Shown in pieces: positions 59,776 through 64,000 of a stretch of DNA of 64,000 nucleotides. Source of the stretch: Streptomyces sp. NBC_01314. GTDB taxonomy: Bacteria; Actinomycetota; Actinomycetes; Streptomycetales; Streptomycetaceae. The notes below the pieces were generated by a model. That model saw nothing but the letters and a program-made list of their open reading frames with translations, ran no database searches and was not told the origin of the DNA. The stretch's first letter is position 1, and every line of letters begins with the position of its first letter. A program made the position numbers and the translations under genes. The stretch spans positions 6,262,001 to 6,326,000 of the forward strand of contig NZ_CP108394.1 in the NCBI RefSeq assembly GCF_041435215.1, read 5' to 3'.

Positions 59776-60633
59776 ATGCGCATCTCCGTGACGATCTTCC
59801 TCACCGACGAGACGATCACCCCGACCCGCCTCGCCCGCGAGCTGGAGCAACGCGGCTTCGCGGGGCTCTACCTCCCCGAGCACACGCACATCCCCGTCGA
59901 GCGGACGACCCCGTACCCGGCCGGCGGGGACCTGCCGCGCGAGTACGGCCGCACCCTCGACCCCTTCGTGGCGCTCGGCCAGGCCGCCGCCGTCACCGAG
60001 CGGCTGGGCCTCGGCACGGGCATCACGCTGGTCGCCCAGCACGACCCGATCGACCTCGCGAAGCAGATCGCGACCGTGGACCACCTCTCCGGCGGCCGCC
60101 TCACCCTCGGCCTCGGCTACGGCTGGAACGTCGAGGAGGCCGCCGACCACGGGGTCGCGTGGCGTACCCGGCGGGAGCTGGTGCGGGACCGGATGGCGCT
60201 GATGCGGGCGCTGTGGGCGGAGGAGCCGACGGCGTACGAGGGGGAGTTCGGGAGCGTCCGGGCGAGTTCCGCGTACCCCAAGCCGGTGCAGAAGCCGCGG
60301 GGGCCGGTGGTCGGGCCGCGCACGCTGATCGGTGGGGCCGCGGGGCCCAAGCTGTTCGCGCACATCGCCGAGTACGCGGACGGGTGGCTGCCGATCGGGG
60401 GACGGGGACTGGGAGAGGCCCTGCCGGTGCTGCGGGCGGCGTGGGCGGACGCGGGGCGCGACCCGGCGGCGCTGCAGGTGGTGCCGTACGCGGTGCAGCC
60501 GAGTGCGGGGAAGCTGGCGTACTACGCGGAGTTGGGGATCGAGGAGGCTGTGGTGCAACTGCCTCCGGCGGGGGAGGGCGAGGTGCTCGGGCTGTTGGAC
60601 GAGTACGGGGTGTTCTTGGGGGACGGCGCCTGA
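59776..60633 (+). CDS. LLM class F420-dependent oxidoreductase
   Basis: 285 aa from ATG 59776. Opens [20 protein letters not shown], then [40 protein letters not shown] and [20 protein letters not shown]. The barrel's later part has [20 protein letters not shown] and [13 protein letters not shown]. The TIGR-type actinobacterial F420 group is the best fit. It is followed, after a strong hairpin, by fbiC, which makes the F420 precursor. Substrate unknown. Confidence 0.92.
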   Translation: MRISVTIFLTDETITPTRLARELEQRGFAGLYLPEHTHIPVERTTPYPAGGDLPREYGRTLDPFVALGQAAAVTERLGLGTGITLVAQHDPIDLAKQIATVDHLSGGRLTLGLGYGWNVEEAADHGVAWRTRRELVRDRMALMRALWAEEPTAYEGEFGSVRASSAYPKPVQKPRGPVVGPRTLIGGAAGPKLFAHIAEYADGWLPIGGRGLGEALPVLRAAWADAGRDPAALQVVPYAVQPSAGKLAYYAELGIEEAVVQLPPAGEGEVLGLLDEYGVFLGDGA

Positions 60634-60650
60634 CAGGCTCGGGCCCACGG

Positions 60651-60720
60651 GGTGCGTCGGCGGGTGCGCGCCCGGTGGGGGCGCGAGCAACCACGACGCA
60701 CCCGCACCCGCCGACGCACC
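60651..60720. terminator. strong hairpin between the LLM gene and fbiC
   Basis: GGTGCGTCGGCGGGTGCG at 60651-60668 is the exact reverse complement of CGCACCCGCCGACGCACC at 60703-60720, with a 34-base loop. It begins 18 bases after the LLM stop and should end its transcript. Confidence 0.8.
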
Positions 60721-60784
60721 CGGACCCCCGAGCTATCAGGCGCCCGGCCCCATGACGGAGCCAAGCCGCTCGTATGCTCGACGG

Positions 60785-63379
60785 ATGACGACTTCCGCGA
60801 TCTCTGGAACCGGCTCCACCGGCCCGACCGAGAACTCCATGCGGCGTGCGCTCAAACGTGCCCGGGACGGTGTGGCGCTCGATGTGACCGAGGCGGCGGT
60901 GCTGCTGCAGGCGCGCGGCGCGGATCTGGAGGATCTGGCCGCGTCGGCGGCGCGAGTACGGGACGTGGGCCTCCAGGAGGCGGGCCGGCCCGGTGTCATC
61001 ACGTACTCGAAGAGCGTCTTCATCCCGCTCACCCGGCTGTGCCGGGACAAGTGCCACTACTGCACGTTCGTCACCGTGCCGGGCAAGCTGCGCCGGGCCG
61101 GGCACGGGATGTTCATGTCGCCGGACGAGGTGCTGGACGTGGCCCGCAAGGGGGCCGCGCTCGGCTGCAAGGAAGCGCTGATCACGCTCGGCGACAAGCC
61201 GGAGGACCGCTGGCCGGAGGCGCGCGAGTGGCTCGACGCGCACGGCTACGACGACACGATCGCGTACGTCCGGGCCATCTCGATCCGCATCCTGGAGGAG
61301 ACGGGGCTGCTGCCCCATCTGAATCCGGGTGTGATGTCGTGGACGGACTTCCAGCGGCTCAAGCCGGTGGCCCCCTCCATGGGCATGATGCTGGAGACGA
61401 CGGCGACGCGGCTGTGGTCCGAGCCGGGCGGCCCGCACCACGGCTCGCCCGACAAGGAGCCGGCGGTCCGGCTGCGGGTCCTGGAGGACGCGGGCCGGTC
61501 CTCCGTCCCCTTCACGTCCGGTGTCCTCATCGGGATCGGGGAGACGTACGAGGAGCGCGCGGAGTCGCTCTTCGCGCTCCGGAAGGTCGCCCGCTCCTAC
61601 CACGGCGTCCAGGAACTGATCATCCAGAACTTCCGCGCCAAGCCGGACACCGCGATGCGCGGCATGCCGGACGCGGAGCTGGACGAGCTGGTCGCCACGG
61701 TGGCCGTCGCCCGGCACCTCATGGGCCCGTCGGGCTGTGTCCAGGCCCCGCCGAACCTCGTCGACAGCGAGTACGAGCGGCTGATCGGCGCCGGGATCGA
61801 CGACTGGGGCGGGGTGTCCCCGCTCACCATCGACCATGTGAACCCCGAGCGCCCCTGGCCGCAGATCGAGGAACTCACCGAGCGGTCCCGCGCCGCAGGC
61901 TTCGAGCTGCGGGAACGCCTGTGCGTGTACCCGGAGTTCGTCTCGCGCGGCGAGCCCTGGCTGGACCCGCGCCTCCTGCCGCACGTACGGGCGCTGGCCG
62001 ACCCGGAGACCGGGCTCGCGCGCCCGGACGCCGTGGTGGAGGGGCACCCGTGGCAGGAGCCCGAGGAGGTGTTCGTCGCCGCCGGCCGTACGGATCTGCA
62101 CACCTCGATCGACACCGAGGGCCGTACCGGCGATCGCCGGGAGGACTTCGACTCCGTCTACGGCGACTGGGGCGCCCTGCGCGAGGCGGCGGCGCCCGGC
62201 ATGGTGCCCGAGCGCATCGACACGGACGTACGGGCGGCCCTCGCCACGGCGGCGGACGACCCCACGAAGCTGTCCGACGCCGAGGCGCTGGCCCTGCTGC
62301 ACGCGGACGGTCCGGCGCTGGACGCGCTGTGCGGGATCGCGGACGACGTGCGGAGGGCGGCCGTGGGTGACGACGTCACGTACATCGTCACGCGGAACAT
62401 CAACTTCACGAACGTCTGCTACACCGGCTGCCGCTTCTGCGCCTTCGCGCAGCGCCGCACGGACGCCGACGCGTACACGCTCTCCCTCGACCAGGTCGCC
62501 GACCGGGCCCAGCAGGCGTGGGACCTCGGCGCGGTCGAGGTCTGTATGCAGGGCGGCATCCACCCCGACCTGCCGGGGACGGCTTACTTCGACATCGCGA
62601 AGGCGGTGAAGTCCCGTGTGCCCGGCATGCACGTGCACGCCTTCTCCCCGATGGAGGTGGTGAACGGCGCGACCCGGACCGGCATGTCGATCCGCGAGTG
62701 GCTGACGGCCGCGAAGGAGGCGGGCCTCGACTCCGTCCCCGGCACGGCGGCGGAGATCCTGGACGACGAGGTCCGCTGGGTCCTGACCAAGGGCAAACTG
62801 CCGACCGCCACCTGGATCGAGGTGATCTCCACCGCCCACGAGCTGGGCATCCGCTCCTCCTCGACGATGATGTACGGCCACGTCGACCAGCCCCGCCACT
62901 GGCTGGGCCACCTCCGCACCCTCGCCGGCATCCAGCAGCGCACCGGCGGTTTCACGGAGTTCGTGACGCTCCCCTTCATCCACACCAACGCGCCGGTGTA
63001 CCTGGCCGGCATCTCCCGCCCCGGCCCGACGATGCGCGACAACCGCGCGGTCACCGCCATGGCCCGCCTCCTCCTCCACCCCCACATCCCCAACATCCAG
63101 ACCAGCTGGGTCAAGCTCGGCGCGGAGGGCGCGGCCGAAATGCTCCGCTCGGGCGCGAACGACCTGGGCGGCACCCTGATGGAGGAGACGATCTCCCGCA
63201 TGGCGGGCTCCTCCTACGGCTCCTACAAGTCGGTCAAGGACCTGATCGCGGTCGCCGAGGCGGCCGGCCGCCCGGCCAGGCCCCGTACGACGCTGTACGG
63301 CGAGGTCCCGGAGGAACGGCAACGGGCGGCGGCGGTGTCGGACGGGCATCTGCCGGAGCTGCTGCCTGTGCTGGACTGA
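60785..63379 (+). CDS. fbiC: bifunctional FO synthase (CofG-CofH fusion)
   Basis: 864 aa from ATG 60785 ([20 protein letters not shown]). Two radical-SAM modules: the N-terminal CofG-like half with the Cys cluster [10 protein letters not shown] near residue 85, and the C-terminal CofH-like half with [10 protein letters not shown] near 545. [18 protein letters not shown] and [20 protein letters not shown] are characteristic. It joins 5-amino-6-ribitylamino-uracil with tyrosine to make FO, the chromophore of coenzyme F420, in the cytoplasm. Length matches the actinobacterial fusion. The window's LLM and Ddn-type enzymes are potential users of the product. Confidence 0.97.
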   Translation: MTTSAISGTGSTGPTENSMRRALKRARDGVALDVTEAAVLLQARGADLEDLAASAARVRDVGLQEAGRPGVITYSKSVFIPLTRLCRDKCHYCTFVTVPGKLRRAGHGMFMSPDEVLDVARKGAALGCKEALITLGDKPEDRWPEAREWLDAHGYDDTIAYVRAISIRILEETGLLPHLNPGVMSWTDFQRLKPVAPSMGMMLETTATRLWSEPGGPHHGSPDKEPAVRLRVLEDAGRSSVPFTSGVLIGIGETYEERAESLFALRKVARSYHGVQELIIQNFRAKPDTAMRGMPDAELDELVATVAVARHLMGPSGCVQAPPNLVDSEYERLIGAGIDDWGGVSPLTIDHVNPERPWPQIEELTERSRAAGFELRERLCVYPEFVSRGEPWLDPRLLPHVRALADPETGLARPDAVVEGHPWQEPEEVFVAAGRTDLHTSIDTEGRTGDRREDFDSVYGDWGALREAAAPGMVPERIDTDVRAALATAADDPTKLSDAEALALLHADGPALDALCGIADDVRRAAVGDDVTYIVTRNINFTNVCYTGCRFCAFAQRRTDADAYTLSLDQVADRAQQAWDLGAVEVCMQGGIHPDLPGTAYFDIAKAVKSRVPGMHVHAFSPMEVVNGATRTGMSIREWLTAAKEAGLDSVPGTAAEILDDEVRWVLTKGKLPTATWIEVISTAHELGIRSSSTMMYGHVDQPRHWLGHLRTLAGIQQRTGGFTEFVTLPFIHTNAPVYLAGISRPGPTMRDNRAVTAMARLLLHPHIPNIQTSWVKLGAEGAAEMLRSGANDLGGTLMEETISRMAGSSYGSYKSVKDLIAVAEAAGRPARPRTTLYGEVPEERQRAAAVSDGHLPELLPVLD

Positions 63380-63425
63380 CGGCTGCGGCGAGCGGGTCGG
63401 AAAACCCTTTCAGCGGTGTCCGTGC

Positions 63426-63482
63426 CCCCTGTGAGCCTCCTCCGGCCCGTGCGACCCACGGGCACGAGGAAGCTCACAGGGG
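63426..63482. terminator. hairpin after fbiC
   Basis: CCCCTGTGAGC (63426-63436) pairs exactly with GCTCACAGGGG (63472-63482), and inner bases (CCCGTG with CACGGG) extend it. It begins 47 bases after the fbiC stop. Confidence 0.75.
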
Positions 63483-63509
63483 AGGGGACAGTCGAAGGGG
63501 TCGAAGGGG

Positions 63510-63690
63510 TTAAAGGGGCTGCGGAGATCCGGCGGCCGTGCGCTGCTGGCGATGGGGTGTTCCGTGGCGGCCATGGTGGCGACCACGTCCTCAGTGGCGC
63601 ACGTGGCGGAGAACCTGCCGCCGAAGCAGCCGCTCGTGCAGGATCTGAAGACCGGCGACAAGGCGTGCGGGGCGGGGGAAGGCAAGGCGT
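63510..63690 (+). pseudogene. N-terminal fragment of a secreted protein
   Basis: In frame: LRRSGGRALLAMGCSVAAMV, then ATTSSVAHVAENLPPKQPLV and QDLKTGDKACGAGEG. This is a signal peptide followed by the ENLPP-QPLV-DL-TG-AC opening found at the start of large Streptomyces secreted (DNRLRE- or LamG-type) proteins. After about 63690 the sequence turns into unrelated codons leading to the next gene. There is no clear start, so both ends seem lost. Confidence 0.5.
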
Positions 63691-63741
63691 TCCGCCGATG
63701 GCGGAAAACCGTGGAGAACCGAGGACGGCCGGAGGATACGC

Positions 63742-64000
63742 ATGGGGCGCGCGCAGCCGCCGATTCCGACGATGCAGGAGCTGATCCGGCGGCGCACCCG
63801 CCAGGGCTTCGTCGGCCGGAACGCCGAACGGGCCGCGTTCCGCACCAACTTCGACCTGCCCATCGAGGACGAACGGCGCCGCTTCCTCTTCCACGCGCAC
63901 GGCAACGCCGGTATCGGAAAGACCTTCCTGGTCCGGGAGTTGGAGCAGATCGCCCAGGAGCGCGGGGCCCTCACCGCGTACGTCGACGACAGTGTCGGCA
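63742..64000 (+). CDS. ATP-binding protein, N-terminal part (runs off window)
   Basis: ATG 63742, with GGAGG about 6 bases upstream. The visible 86 residues read MGRAQPPIPTMQELIRRRTR, then QGFVGRNAERAAFRTNFDLP, RFLFHAHGNAGIGKTFLVRE and LEQIAQERGALTAYVDD. FVGR and the Walker A GNAGIGKTF mark the AAA/STAND ATPase type used in Streptomyces by large regulators or TPR proteins. The remaining domains lie outside the window. Confidence 0.83.
   Translation, partial: MGRAQPPIPTMQELIRRRTRQGFVGRNAERAAFRTNFDLPIEDERRRFLFHAHGNAGIGKTFLVRELEQIAQERGALTAYVDDSVG

Noticed and set aside
60101..63349. A 1082-codon open frame antisense to fbiC
   Set aside because: It is low-complexity (Arg, Val, Gly, His), has no family motif and mirrors the codon bias of fbiC; high-GC DNA gives such frames. 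The same applies to long frames opposite the RHS and LamG genes (2086-3162, 4660-5976, 6187-7740, 10441-13200) and opposite the SARP gene (22474-24567).

Overview
The window is high-GC actinobacterial DNA, almost certainly from a Streptomyces. The evidence is strong third-position GC bias, many GTG/TTG starts, a DUF5753 regulator paired with a DUF397 protein, an AfsR-type SARP regulator with NB-ARC and TPR domains, very large RHS and LamG secreted proteins, and a fused FO synthase (FbiC) with several F420/luciferase-type enzymes. No rRNA, tRNA or CRISPR array was seen.

Layout. 1-1 kb: end of an XRE/DUF5753 regulator, a DUF397 protein and an unknown coiled-coil protein. 1.1-13.2 kb: a surface/polymorphic-toxin locus, all on the minus strand: a 1460-aa LamG protein, a 2280-aa RHS protein ending in Hint and a small C-terminal toxin, then a low-GC putative immunity gene. 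13.4-15.8 kb: debris (an enoyl-CoA hydratase fragment, a ricin-lectin fragment), an acyltransferase-3 and a secreted protein. 15.9-20.0 kb: acyl-CoA catabolism genes (enoyl-CoA hydratase, DUF35, thiolase-like protein, and a divergent acyl-CoA ligase). 20.0-20.7 kb: a Doc-like toxin-antitoxin pair. 20.8-24.3 kb: a four-repeat DTNMP peptide beside a SARP-STAND regulator. 24.6-27.9 kb: an amidohydrolase and small genes.

27.9-33.7 kb is a mobile-element graveyard. A decayed IS3-family element is interrupted by a group II intron. The reverse-transcriptase gene of that intron is itself interrupted by a second group II intron carrying its own RT-maturase-HNH gene: a nested twintron. Joining the proposed ends restores both the RT reading frame and the IS3 transposase reading frame.

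33.9-48.1 kb: TauE/LysR, an F420-type oxidoreductase, an overlapping three-gene minus-strand mini-operon facing a short GntR regulator across a 13-bp palindrome, a purple-acid-phosphatase-like protein, a LuxR regulator, two aerolysin-like secreted paralogues, then SDR, luciferase-like, N-acyl-D-amino-acid deacylase and aldehyde dehydrogenase genes. 48-64 kb: a TPR protein/HAD/P-loop kinase set, a lipoprotein, a Vgb-type lyase, GNAT, two serine hydrolases, a Ddn-type protein, an EEP nuclease, a methyltransferase, a PHP hydrolase, an LLM enzyme, fbiC, and the start of an ATP-binding protein that runs off the end.

A theme links distant genes. A 15-bp palindrome, CTGACG-N3-CGTCAG or a near match, stands upstream of the thiolase/ligase divergon (twice), the amidohydrolase, the 35.9-kb LLM gene, the SDR, and the 43.7-kb luciferase-like operon (twice). 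This looks like one TetR-type catabolic regulon whose regulator is not in the window.
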